From Pseudescherichia sp039594205 (GTDB lineage: Bacteria; Pseudomonadota; Gammaproteobacteria; Enterobacterales; Enterobacteriaceae), in assembly GCA_039594205.1 (NCBI GenBank), contig JBCNNW010000017.1, positions 1-55,611 on the forward strand: a DNA stretch of 55,611 nucleotides. The letters run 5' to 3'. Position numbers and translations under genes: made by a program. Positions 33,784 to 41,364 of this stretch are shown in pieces. Numbering within the stretch: the first letter of the stretch is position 1; the number at the start of each line of letters is the position of its first letter. Under the pieces are notes generated by a model. That model was not told where the DNA came from and made no database searches. It worked only from the letters and a program-made list of their open reading frames with translations.

Positions 33784-34737
33784 ATGCGTGTATTACTGGC
33801 ACCGATGGAAGGCGTGCTCGATTCGCTGGTGCGCGAGCTGCTGACCGGGGTAAATGATTACGATCTCTGCATCACCGAGTTTCTGCGCGTGGTCGATCAG
33901 CTGCTGCCGGTAAAATCGTTCTATAAAATCTGCCCGGAACTGCATCGCCAGAGCCGGACACTCAACGGCACCCCGGTGCGCATCCAGCTGCTGGGCCAGT
34001 ATCCACAGTGGCTGGCAGAGAACGCCGCCCGCGCCGTAGAGCTTGGTTCATACGGGGTCGATCTCAACTGCGGCTGTCCGTCGAAGCTGGTGAACGGTAG
34101 CGGCGGCGGGGCGACGCTGCTCAAAGATCCCGAGCTGATCTACCGGGGGGCGAAGGCGATGCGTGAAGCCGTGCCCGCCTCGCTACCGGTAACCGTGAAA
34201 ATACGCCTCGGCTGGGACAGCGGCGCGCGACAGTTTGAGATCGCCGATGCGGTGCAGCAGGCGGGGGCGACCGAGCTGGTGGTGCATGGCCGCACAAAAG
34301 AGGATGGCTATAAAGCGGAGCGTATCAACTGGCAGGCGATCGGCGAGATCCGCAAGCGGTTGACGATTCCTGTAATCGCCAACGGCGAGATCTGGGACTG
34401 GCAGAGCGCGCAGGATTGCCTGGCGGTGACCGGCTGCGATGCGGTGATGATTGGCCGCGGCGCGCTGAACGTGCCTAACCTCAGCCGGGTGATCAAAGAT
34501 AACGCGCCGCGCATGCCCTGGCCGGAGGTGGTCAGCCTGCTTCAGCAGTACAGCCAGCTTGAGAAGCAGGGTGATACGGGGATGTATCACGTGGCACGCA
34601 TCAAGCAGTGGCTGGGCTATCTGCGCAAGGAGTATGCTGAAGCCGACGGGCTGTTCAGTGAGATCCGGACCCTGAAACGGTCAGCGGAGATTGCAATCGC
34701 CATTGAGGCGGCGGCTAAACATATTCGGGAAGAATAG
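33784..34737 (+). CDS. dusC: tRNA-dihydrouridine(16) synthase DusC
   Basis: This 317-residue protein compares with 315 in E. coli. The FMN-binding TIM barrel has MRVLLAPMEGVLDSLVREL, CITEFLRVVDQLLPVKSFY, the catalytic Cys98 in VDLNCGCPSKLVNGSGGGA, LVVHGRTKEDGYKAE and VIANGEIWDWQSAQ. It reduces uridine 16 in tRNA. It is divergent from yohJ across a 208-base gap. Confidence 0.97.
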   Translation: MRVLLAPMEGVLDSLVRELLTGVNDYDLCITEFLRVVDQLLPVKSFYKICPELHRQSRTLNGTPVRIQLLGQYPQWLAENAARAVELGSYGVDLNCGCPSKLVNGSGGGATLLKDPELIYRGAKAMREAVPASLPVTVKIRLGWDSGARQFEIADAVQQAGATELVVHGRTKEDGYKAERINWQAIGEIRKRLTIPVIANGEIWDWQSAQDCLAVTGCDAVMIGRGALNVPNLSRVIKDNAPRMPWPEVVSLLQQYSQLEKQGDTGMYHVARIKQWLGYLRKEYAEADGLFSEIRTLKRSAEIAIAIEAAAKHIREE

Positions 34738-34875
34738 TTTTATTTATATCATTGATAAGGTGTATGTTTTTCCAGCTGTGTCTTTTTATAACCAGCTGTG
34801 TTTTGCCACGCTTACCTAAAAAATCGGATAAAAGTATGTGTACTCTGCAACGCCCTGGTTTAGCAGAGCGTATCT

Positions 34876-36312
34876 ATGAGTCGTCCTTTTATTCTCGCCG
34901 CTGCGGCGTGCTTCCCGCTGGTATCCCTTCTTAGCGGATGTGCGCCAATGCATGACAACGTCGTTTCCCTGAAAGAGCACGCCCCGGCGGCGGCTGGCGC
35001 TGCTTTACCTCCGGCGCTGGCCGCGGGCTGGCCGCAGAGCCAGTGGTGGCAGGCGTATCACGATCCGCAGCTTAACGCCCTGATTGAGCGCGCCCTGGCG
35101 CACGCCCCGGATATGCAGGTCGCAGAGCAGCGCATTCACCTTGCTGAAGCGCAGGCCCAGCGCGTCGCCGCCAACGATGGTCCGGAGGTTGATTTTTCCG
35201 CTGACGTCGAGCGGCAGCGCATGTCCGCCGAGGGGCTGATGGGTCCGTTTGCCATCACCGATCCCGCTGCCGGAACCACCGGTCCGTGGTATACCAACGG
35301 CACCTTCGGCCTCACCGCCGGCTGGGATCTGGATCTGTGGGGGAAAAACCGTGACGAGGTAGCCGCCCGCATTGGCAACGTGCGTGCTCATGAAGCGGAG
35401 CGTCAGCAGACGCGTCAGCTGCTGGCGACCAGCGTGGCACGCCTCTACTGGCAGTGGCAGACCGAGGCCGCCATCAGTCAGGTGCTGGACGAGATCGGAC
35501 ATAACCAGCAGACGATTGTTGCCGCTGACCGCCAGCTTCACCAGGCGGGCATTACCTCTTCGGTGGCGGACGCGGAAAACAGCATTGACGAAGAGAAAAC
35601 CCGCCAGCAGCAGAGCGAGGCAAGGGGCAAAATGCGGGTGATTGAAGCCCGCCTGATGGCGTTGACGGACAGCAGCGCCACCGCGCTGCATCTGCAGCCG
35701 GTCGATTTGCCGAAGGTCGAGGGCAAAATGCCTGCGCAGCTCGGCTACGATCTGCTGGCTCGTCGCCCGGATCTGCAGGCGGCGCACTGGTACATTGAGT
35801 CCTCTCTCAGCAGCGTAGAGGCGGCGAAGGCCGCTTTCTATCCGGATCTTAACCTGATGGCGTTTCTCCAGCAGGATGCCCTGCATCTGAGCGATCTTTT
35901 TCGCCACTCTGCCCAGCAGATGGGGGTCACCGGCGGGCTGACGCTGCCCATCTTTGACAGCGGGCGGCTGAATGCCAGCCTGACGATTGCCGAAGAGGAG
36001 CATAATCTCTCCGTAGCCAGCTACAACAAGGCGGTAGTAGACGCGGTCAATGAGGTAGAGAAGGCGGCGGTGCAGGTCGGGACGCTGGCGGACGAGAACC
36101 AGCGTCAGCAGCAGATCGAGCAGGATGCCGGTCGCATTGTGGCGTTAGCCGAAGCGCGTTTCAGGGTCGGGATCATTCCCGGCATGCGGGTCAGTCAGAG
36201 TCGACTGCCGCTGCTCCAGGAGCAGATTAACGGTATTACCCTGCACGGCCAGTGGCTGGACGCCACGTTGCAACTCACCTCCACATTGGGCGGGGGATAT
36301 CATCAGGTTTAA
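34876..36312 (+). CDS. mdtQ: Outer membrane efflux lipoprotein MdtQ, intact
   Basis: This 478-residue member of the NodT/TolC-like outer-membrane factor family has a lipoprotein signal peptide with LLSGC, placing the lipidated cysteine at residue 22. Family blocks include SQWWQAYHDPQLNALIERAL, APDMQVAEQRIHLAEAQAQR, VDFSADVERQRMSAEGLMGP, LDLWGKNRDEVAARIGN and LTLPIFDSGRLNASL. It matches E. coli MdtQ (YohG), where K-12 has a disrupted copy. No partner RND or MFP gene is next to it, so its pump is elsewhere. Confidence 0.95.
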   Translation: MSRPFILAAAACFPLVSLLSGCAPMHDNVVSLKEHAPAAAGAALPPALAAGWPQSQWWQAYHDPQLNALIERALAHAPDMQVAEQRIHLAEAQAQRVAANDGPEVDFSADVERQRMSAEGLMGPFAITDPAAGTTGPWYTNGTFGLTAGWDLDLWGKNRDEVAARIGNVRAHEAERQQTRQLLATSVARLYWQWQTEAAISQVLDEIGHNQQTIVAADRQLHQAGITSSVADAENSIDEEKTRQQQSEARGKMRVIEARLMALTDSSATALHLQPVDLPKVEGKMPAQLGYDLLARRPDLQAAHWYIESSLSSVEAAKAAFYPDLNLMAFLQQDALHLSDLFRHSAQQMGVTGGLTLPIFDSGRLNASLTIAEEEHNLSVASYNKAVVDAVNEVEKAAVQVGTLADENQRQQQIEQDAGRIVALAEARFRVGIIPGMRVSQSRLPLLQEQINGITLHGQWLDATLQLTSTLGGGYHQV

Positions 36313-36363
36313 TTATTTCGGTCTGTATTAAGCAGGATAAACATCTAAGGAAGGTTAACTTAA

Positions 36364-36936
36364 ATGAGCGAAATAACTATTCAAGAAATCCATGAGCAAT
36401 GCCTGGTGATTACTCAACAGGTTATTGACGGTTTTGGCTGGAATAGCATATCTGTCGGCGTTTTAAGTAATGAAGACAAAGGGCGTCTTACACGAGGTAT
36501 AGAGAGTAGTATTCTTAACTGGCCATGGGCGATGCTCCACTACCGGGGAAGTGCTGAGGATGGCATTTTGGATATTTCTCTTAAGATTATTACGCGTGAT
36601 AACCCTGATTCCCTACATGCGGTTATTATCTGCAAATATGATTGGCGCAGAGAGCAGTTCTCAATTTGTATGCTAGAGAATTTTATCGCCTATGAAGAGA
36701 CAATTCTTACCGGTAATGTCCTGATTATTGCGCTAATTTATGCAACGACCTTCTGTAACATTGCTGAGCTTGATGAGGTTTTTATTCAGGATCCTACTCC
36801 GGAGGCGGAGTCACGCTACAAATCCTACGGTTTTGCTCAGGTTTTTCACGACCATTGTAAAATGTCCGCCGAAGTTGCTGGTATTTGGGAGATGATCCAA
36901 ACCAAAGTGCAGAGCATTAACCAGACTAATGAATAG
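36364..36936 (+). CDS. Uncharacterised 190-residue protein, possible GNAT-like C-terminus
   Basis: The product starts MSEITIQEIHEQCLVITQQV and follows AAGGAAGG. It is acidic and AT-rich in codon use, unlike mdtQ or yohF. The second half (IAELDEVFIQDPTPEAESRY, then KSYGFAQVFHD) looks like the last strands and helix of a GNAT fold, where an F preceded by a glycine follows a residue-rich beta turn, but the N-terminus is not recognisable. It sits where K-12 has the yohH pseudogene region. Function unknown; the AT-rich composition points to transfer. Confidence 0.75.
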   Translation: MSEITIQEIHEQCLVITQQVIDGFGWNSISVGVLSNEDKGRLTRGIESSILNWPWAMLHYRGSAEDGILDISLKIITRDNPDSLHAVIICKYDWRREQFSICMLENFIAYEETILTGNVLIIALIYATTFCNIAELDEVFIQDPTPEAESRYKSYGFAQVFHDHCKMSAEVAGIWEMIQTKVQSINQTNE

Positions 36937-36966
36937 TAGGCTCCGGCCAAATTGCGTTGAGGTTTT

Positions 36967-36995
36967 TTGTTACGTGAACAAAGTTGATATAGAAT
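36967..36995 (+). promoter_or_regulatory. Probable promoter for the 57-residue gene
   Basis: TTGTTA and TAGAAT are separated by exactly 17 bases. The sequence is 34 bases before the start codon at 37029, giving a leader of about 25 bases. This implies that the small gene is transcribed on its own as well as from upstream. Confidence 0.55.
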
Positions 36996-37028
36996 TGAGT
37001 TATGGCAGAAAGCCAAACAGGAGGCATT

Positions 37029-37202
37029 ATGATCAAGCAAACTAAAAAATTTGATGCTGACAAAGCGACGGCTGCTGCAAAACGCTCTCTTGATTTCTGG
37101 GGAACCGTTGATGGTACAAGGCTTGCCAGAGTAGGTCACAATGAGAAAGAGATGGATATCCTGGGACCAGAAAAGAGAGAAAAGCCGGCGCGATTTGCCT
37201 GA
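37029..37202 (+). CDS. Uncharacterised 57-residue basic protein
   Basis: The ATG at 37029 follows AGGAGGCATT, an excellent RBS, so this start is preferred over one nine codons earlier. The product begins MIKQTKKFDADKATAAAKRS and continues LDFWGTVDGTRLARVG, ending in a basic tail. It has its own promoter-like sequence and terminator. No family is recognised. It may function with the 190-residue protein upstream, but nothing in the sequence proves it. Confidence 0.75.
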   Translation: MIKQTKKFDADKATAAAKRSLDFWGTVDGTRLARVGHNEKEMDILGPEKREKPARFA

Positions 37203-37225
37203 CTCTCTCCGATTATCTAAATCAT

Positions 37226-37249
37226 AAGGCTCCAGACAGGAGCCTTTTT
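37226..37249 (+). terminator. Rho-independent terminator after the 57-residue gene
   Basis: AAGGCTCC and GGAGCCTT pair perfectly around AGACA, followed by a short T-run. It begins 23 bases after the stop. Confidence 0.88.
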
Positions 37250-37297
37250 GCTGCCTGCGTTTTGCCCCCTTGCGGGGGCCATGTTCAGGCGAACATC

Positions 37298-37381
37298 TTA
37301 GAAAATCATCTTAAACACGCCGGTTACCACCAACAGTCCAATCAGAAAAATAATCAAAATAGCCCAAAGTAAAATTTTCAT
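37298..37381 (-). CDS. yohP: Small membrane protein YohP
   Basis: A 27-codon frame on the minus strand starts MKILLWAILIIFLIGLLVVT and ends VFKMIF. It differs from E. coli YohP by two conservative changes. It is a single hydrophobic segment, inserted in the inner membrane in E. coli and RpoS-linked. RBS GGACAG is weak but correctly placed. It is too short for most gene finders. It is at the same position as in E. coli, between mdtQ and yohF. Confidence 0.93.
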   Translation of the reverse strand: MKILLWAILIIFLIGLLVVTGVFKMIF

Positions 37382-37560
37382 CGTCCTGTCCTTTTATCGT
37401 GACGTTTTACTGATACCTCTGAAAGCATAGACAATTATCTGCCGTTTTGCCTGGCCGAGGCAGAAAATGGCCCGCGTCCTTGCGATAGCCGGGAACTCTC
37501 TATACTTACTGTTCAGCTTTTTCGCGTTCTTCCCTATCACTTCTTTTTGCGGAGGTTCTT

Positions 37561-38331
37561 ATGGGCACGACAAACAAGGTTGCCATCGTCACGGCATCGG
37601 ATTCAGGTATCGGCAAGCAGTGCGCGCTGGTATTGGCAAAGCAGGGGTATGATATTGGCATCACCTGGCACTCGGACGACGAGGGGGCAAAAGAGGTGGC
37701 GGAAGCCGTTACCTCGTTTGGCCGCCGGGCCGAAACCGTGCAGCTCGACCTGAGTAACCTACCTGAGGGGGCGCAGGCCATTCAAACCCTGATCGACAAA
37801 TTTGGACGTATCGACGTGCTGGTGAATAACGCCGGGGCGATGAGCAAGGCGCCGTTTCTGGAGATGGCGTTTGAGGACTGGCGTACCGTTTTTACCGTCG
37901 ACGTTGACGGTGCGTTCCTGTGCGCGCAGATCGCCGCCAGAAAGATGGTGGAGCAGGGCGAAGGTGGACGCATTATCAACATCACCTCCGTGCATGAGCA
38001 CACCCCATTGCCGGAGGCCAGCGCCTACACCGCCGCCAAGCACGCTCTCGGCGGCCTGACCAAGTCGATCGCGATGGAGCTGGTGCAACACAGGATCCTG
38101 GTGAACTCGGTAGCTCCCGGGGCGATTGCTACCCCGATGAATAACATGAAGGACGAGGATGTCGAGGAGGGGTCTATGCCGAATATACCGCTAGCCCGGC
38201 CTGGCCACACCCAGGAGATTGCCAGCCTGGTGGGCTGGCTCAGCTCTGAGGATGCCAGCTACACCACCGGCCAGTCGTTTATCGTTGACGGCGGATTTAT
38301 GCTGGCCAACCCGCAGTTCAAACCTCAGTAG
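37561..38331 (+). CDS. yohF: Short-chain dehydrogenase/reductase YohF
   Basis: This 256-residue SDR has NAD(P)-binding VAIVTASDSGIGKQCA, the structural NNAG in DVLVNNAGAMSKAPFL, catalytic IINITSVHEHTPL and the YxxxK in AYTAAKHALGGLTKS. The C-terminus TTGQSFIVDGGFMLANPQF matches E. coli YohF. The substrate is not established. RBS GGAGG precedes the ATG at 37561. It converges on yohD. Confidence 0.95.
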   Translation: MGTTNKVAIVTASDSGIGKQCALVLAKQGYDIGITWHSDDEGAKEVAEAVTSFGRRAETVQLDLSNLPEGAQAIQTLIDKFGRIDVLVNNAGAMSKAPFLEMAFEDWRTVFTVDVDGAFLCAQIAARKMVEQGEGGRIINITSVHEHTPLPEASAYTAAKHALGGLTKSIAMELVQHRILVNSVAPGAIATPMNNMKDEDVEEGSMPNIPLARPGHTQEIASLVGWLSSEDASYTTGQSFIVDGGFMLANPQFKPQ

Positions 38332-38348
38332 GTGACAGGCGGGAGAGA

Positions 38349-38927
38349 CTACTCTCCCGTCTCTTTCTCTTTCGCCAGCCAGCGTTTAATCACTGCCCGC
38401 AGAATAAAGACGACAACGACCGCCACAATCAGCCAGATCCAGTGCTTCAGATGCTGATCCAGAGTGTGCAGCCACGGGCCAACCACCTCGCCGCCCACGT
38501 AGCCGAGGGTAGTAAAGATCAGCGCCCAGACGATAGCGCCGACGATATTGAGTGGAATAAAAACCCGCGGTGAGAGGCCGCTGGAGCCAATCAGCAGCGG
38601 GCCGATGATGCGAAAACCATACATAAAGCGGGTACCAATCACAAATAGCCAGGGGCGTTTTTTGATTAACCGCTGGGCGCGATCGATTTTCTTCTGATGG
38701 CGCGAGAAGTGGCCTAACACGCGATCCCCCAGGCGGCGGCCAAGCAAAAACAGCAGCTGATCGCCGATCATCCCGCCCAACGCGACCGATACGACCACCA
38801 GCCAGAAGCGCAGCAGGCCCTGATGCGCTGCCACGCCGCCGAGCAGAGTAATAGTTTCACCTTCTGCCATGCTGCCAACCACCAGCGCGGCATAGCCGTA
38901 GTGGGCAATCAGGTTGTTGATATCCAT
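38349..38927 (-). CDS. yohD: DedA-family membrane protein YohD
   Basis: This 192-residue protein starts MDINNLIAHYGYAALVVGSM. The DedA signatures are present: GGMIGDQLLFLLGRRLGDRV, GTRFMYGFRIIGPLLIGSSG and FIPLNIVGAIVWALIFTTLG. Several membrane segments are visible. DedA proteins act as lipid or proton-driven transporters/scramblases with overlapping roles in membrane homeostasis. It matches E. coli YohD in length. Confidence 0.95.
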   Translation of the reverse strand: MDINNLIAHYGYAALVVGSMAEGETITLLGGVAAHQGLLRFWLVVVSVALGGMIGDQLLFLLGRRLGDRVLGHFSRHQKKIDRAQRLIKKRPWLFVIGTRFMYGFRIIGPLLIGSSGLSPRVFIPLNIVGAIVWALIFTTLGYVGGEVVGPWLHTLDQHLKHWIWLIVAVVVVFILRAVIKRWLAKEKETGE

Positions 38928-39089
38928 GTGGGTTATGCTTCCTCCGGACTAAAAAGATTGTATAAGCATAGCGCCTGTAGCGATCCCCCCGCGATACATC
39001 GCGACAGAGGCGATGTCTTTGCACAAAAAATAATCAGAAGTGCATTATACTAAAGACGTTACCATCCGGGCTGACAGCAAGGGGGCGTT

Positions 39090-39677
39090 ATGAACCATGT
39101 CTGGGGACTCCTGTCCCATCCCGATCGTGAAATGAAAGTGATCCGAGGCGAAAACGAAACGGTTTCGCACCACTATACTCACCACGTTCTGCTGATGGCG
39201 GCGATCCCCGTTGTCTCCGCGTTCATCGGTACTACCCAGCTTGGCTGGCACTTTGGCGAAGGTGTCTTCTCAAGGCTTTCCCTCTCTACCGCACTCTTAC
39301 TGGGTATTCTCTTCTATGGCCTGATGCTGGCTGGCGTAGCGGTAATGGGGCGCGTTATCTTCTGGATGGCGCGTAATATACCTCAGCGACCCTCGCTGGC
39401 CCGCTGCATGGTCTTTGCTGGCTATGTTGCGACGCCGCTTTTCTTAAGCGGTTTGGTAGCACTCTATCCGCTGGTATGGCTCTGTGCGCTGGCTGGAACG
39501 GTGGCGCTGTTCTATACCGGCTATCTACTCTATGTAGGTATCCCGACCTTCCTGAACATTAATCAGGAGGAGGGATTAAGCGTCTCCAGCTCAACGCTGG
39601 CTATTGGCGTGCTGGTGCTGGAGGTACTGCTGGCGCTGACCGTGGTGCTCTGGGGTTATGGCTACCGCCTGTTCTGA
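39090..39677 (+). CDS. yohC: Yip1-family inner membrane protein YohC
   Basis: This 195-residue protein starts MNHVWGLLSHPDREMKVIRG and has about five membrane segments. Visible blocks include ETVSHHYTHHVLLMAAIPVV, GTTQLGWHFGEGVF and LLYVGIPTFLNINQEEGLSV, which match E. coli YohC. The function is unknown. A perfect 11-bp palindrome lies 50 bases after its stop. Confidence 0.93.
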   Translation: MNHVWGLLSHPDREMKVIRGENETVSHHYTHHVLLMAAIPVVSAFIGTTQLGWHFGEGVFSRLSLSTALLLGILFYGLMLAGVAVMGRVIFWMARNIPQRPSLARCMVFAGYVATPLFLSGLVALYPLVWLCALAGTVALFYTGYLLYVGIPTFLNINQEEGLSVSSSTLAIGVLVLEVLLALTVVLWGYGYRLF

Positions 39678-39726
39678 ACCTGCGGCGATCTGCACGTAAC
39701 GTTCAGCAAACAATCTTCTCTGGCGA

Positions 39727-39755
39727 CAACGCATGATGGCAGCTATCATGCGTTG
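39727..39755 (+). terminator. Perfect 11-bp hairpin between yohC and pbpG
   Basis: CAACGCATGAT and ATCATGCGTTG flank GGCAGCT. The following GCCAGCTTTTG is a weak T-tract, so it may be an inefficient terminator of yohC or a protein site for the pbpG promoter. Confidence 0.5.
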
Positions 39756-39831
39756 GCCAGCTTTTGCCATTTTCTGACTGCAAAAGCGGTGTGCGTCGCT
39801 ACGCGCGTGACTAATCACCAGAAGTCTCACC

Positions 39832-40779
39832 ATGCTGAAATTTCGAGTTTCCCTGTTAAGCCTTGCCCTGCTGTTGGCCATACCCGTTGCGCCTCAGGCG
39901 CTGGCAAAAACCGTTTCTGCTACCGCCGCCGCCCAGCCTGAAATTGCCTCCGGCAGCGCGATGATAGTCGACCTGCAAACCAATAAAGTGATCTACGCCA
40001 GCCATCCGGATCTGGTGCGGCCGATTGCCTCTATCACCAAGCTGATGACGGCGATGGTGGTGCTGGATGCACGTCTGCCGCTGGATGAGCGTCTGAAGGT
40101 CGATATCAGCAAAACGCCGGAGATGCGCGGAATCTACTCCCGTGTGCGCTTGAACAGTGAGATCAGCCGCAAGAATATGCTGCTGCTGGCGCTAATGTCA
40201 TCAGAGAACCGCGCCGCCGCCAGCCTCGCCCATCACTACCCAGGCGGTTACGATGCGTTTATACGGGCGATGAATGCGAAGGCAAAATCCCTGGGCATGG
40301 TGAATACCCGCTTTGTAGAGCCAACCGGGCTGTCAATCCATAACGTCTCAACCGCGCGCGATCTGACGAAGCTGCTGATTGCCAGCAAACAGTATCCGCT
40401 TATCGGCCAGCTCAGTACTACCCGCGAAGAGATGGCAACCTTCTCCAGTCCGGCTTATACCCTGCCGTTTCGCAATACCAATCACCTGGTCTATCGCGAC
40501 AACTGGAATATTCAGCTGACCAAAACTGGCTTTACCAACGCTGCCGGGCACTGCCTGGTGATGCGGACGGTGATCAATAACAAACCGGTGGCGCTGGTGG
40601 TGATGGACGCCTTTGGCAAATACACCCACTTCGCCGACGCCAGCCGTCTGCGGACCTGGATTGAGACCGGTAAGGTGCAGCCTGTGCCAGCTTCGGCACT
40701 GAGCTATAAGCGCCAGAAGGCAGCCCAGATGGCGATCAACGCCACCGGCAGCGCGGCGCAAACCGCGCAGAATGATTAA
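39832..40779 (+). CDS. pbpG: D-alanyl-D-alanine endopeptidase PbpG (PBP7)
   Basis: This 315-residue protein has a signal peptide to about residue 25 (LALLLAIPVAPQALA). The penicilloyl-serine transferase motifs are SITK with Ser67 and Lys70, SEN at residues 124-126, and KTG at 231-233 (LTKTGFTNAAGH). It is close to E. coli PbpG, which cleaves D-Ala-meso-DAP crosslinks in the periplasm. It converges on the GNAT gene, with only 16 bases between the stops. Confidence 0.97.
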   Translation: MLKFRVSLLSLALLLAIPVAPQALAKTVSATAAAQPEIASGSAMIVDLQTNKVIYASHPDLVRPIASITKLMTAMVVLDARLPLDERLKVDISKTPEMRGIYSRVRLNSEISRKNMLLLALMSSENRAAASLAHHYPGGYDAFIRAMNAKAKSLGMVNTRFVEPTGLSIHNVSTARDLTKLLIASKQYPLIGQLSTTREEMATFSSPAYTLPFRNTNHLVYRDNWNIQLTKTGFTNAAGHCLVMRTVINNKPVALVVMDAFGKYTHFADASRLRTWIETGKVQPVPASALSYKRQKAAQMAINATGSAAQTAQND

Positions 40780-40795
40780 TCAGCTAAATCAGTAG

Positions 40796-41350
40796 CTACT
40801 CAGGCAGCGTCCAGTCTCCATCGTTGAGCGGGCGCTGCATGATTAGCGTATCCCGCCAGTCACCCTTTTTGTAGCCCACGCTGCGCAGCTGTCCCACCAC
40901 CTCAAAGCCGTGGCTTTTATGCAGGTGCAGGGAGCCTTCATTTTGATGGCCGTCGCCAATCACTGCCACCATCTGCCGCCACGGGCCCTCTTCACAGCGG
41001 GTAATCAGGGCCTGCATCAGCGTGCTGCCGATGCGCCGTCCGGTCATGGTGGACTCAATGTAGATAGAGCATTCAAGGGTATAACGGTAGGCGTGGCGCG
41101 GACGATAGTGTCCGGCGTAGCAGTAGCCGACAATGATGCCGCGATAGAGCGCCACCAGCCAGGGCAGGCCCTCGCCGGTAATTTTCGCGATGCGCTGACG
41201 CATCTCGTCGACGGTGGGAGGCACCTCCTCAAAGGAGGCGCGGCCATGCAGCACGTGCCAGGCGTAGATCGCGGAGATAGCGTGTACGTCGTCCGGCAGG
41301 GCGTCACGGATTTCAACATCGGTTATGGCTAAAACATCAACAGCAGACAT
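40796..41350 (-). CDS. GNAT-family N-acetyltransferase (phosphinothricin/MddA-like)
   Basis: This 184-residue protein has the GNAT order: N-terminal VEIRDALPDDVHAISAIYAW, LVALYRGIIVGYCYAGHYRP, ECSIYIESTMTGRRIGSTLM with the acetyl-CoA pyrophosphate loop, and LHLHKSHGFEVVGQLRSVGY. This pattern is that of the phosphinothricin/methionine-sulfoximine acetyltransferase branch (MddA/YncA). The substrate is not shown. It is 14 bases downstream of dld and likely co-transcribed. I do not recall a counterpart at this locus in E. coli K-12. Confidence 0.85.
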   Translation of the reverse strand: MSAVDVLAITDVEIRDALPDDVHAISAIYAWHVLHGRASFEEVPPTVDEMRQRIAKITGEGLPWLVALYRGIIVGYCYAGHYRPRHAYRYTLECSIYIESTMTGRRIGSTLMQALITRCEEGPWRQMVAVIGDGHQNEGSLHLHKSHGFEVVGQLRSVGYKKGDWRDTLIMQRPLNDGDWTLPE

Positions 41351-41364
41351 CGCGCTGTACTCCT

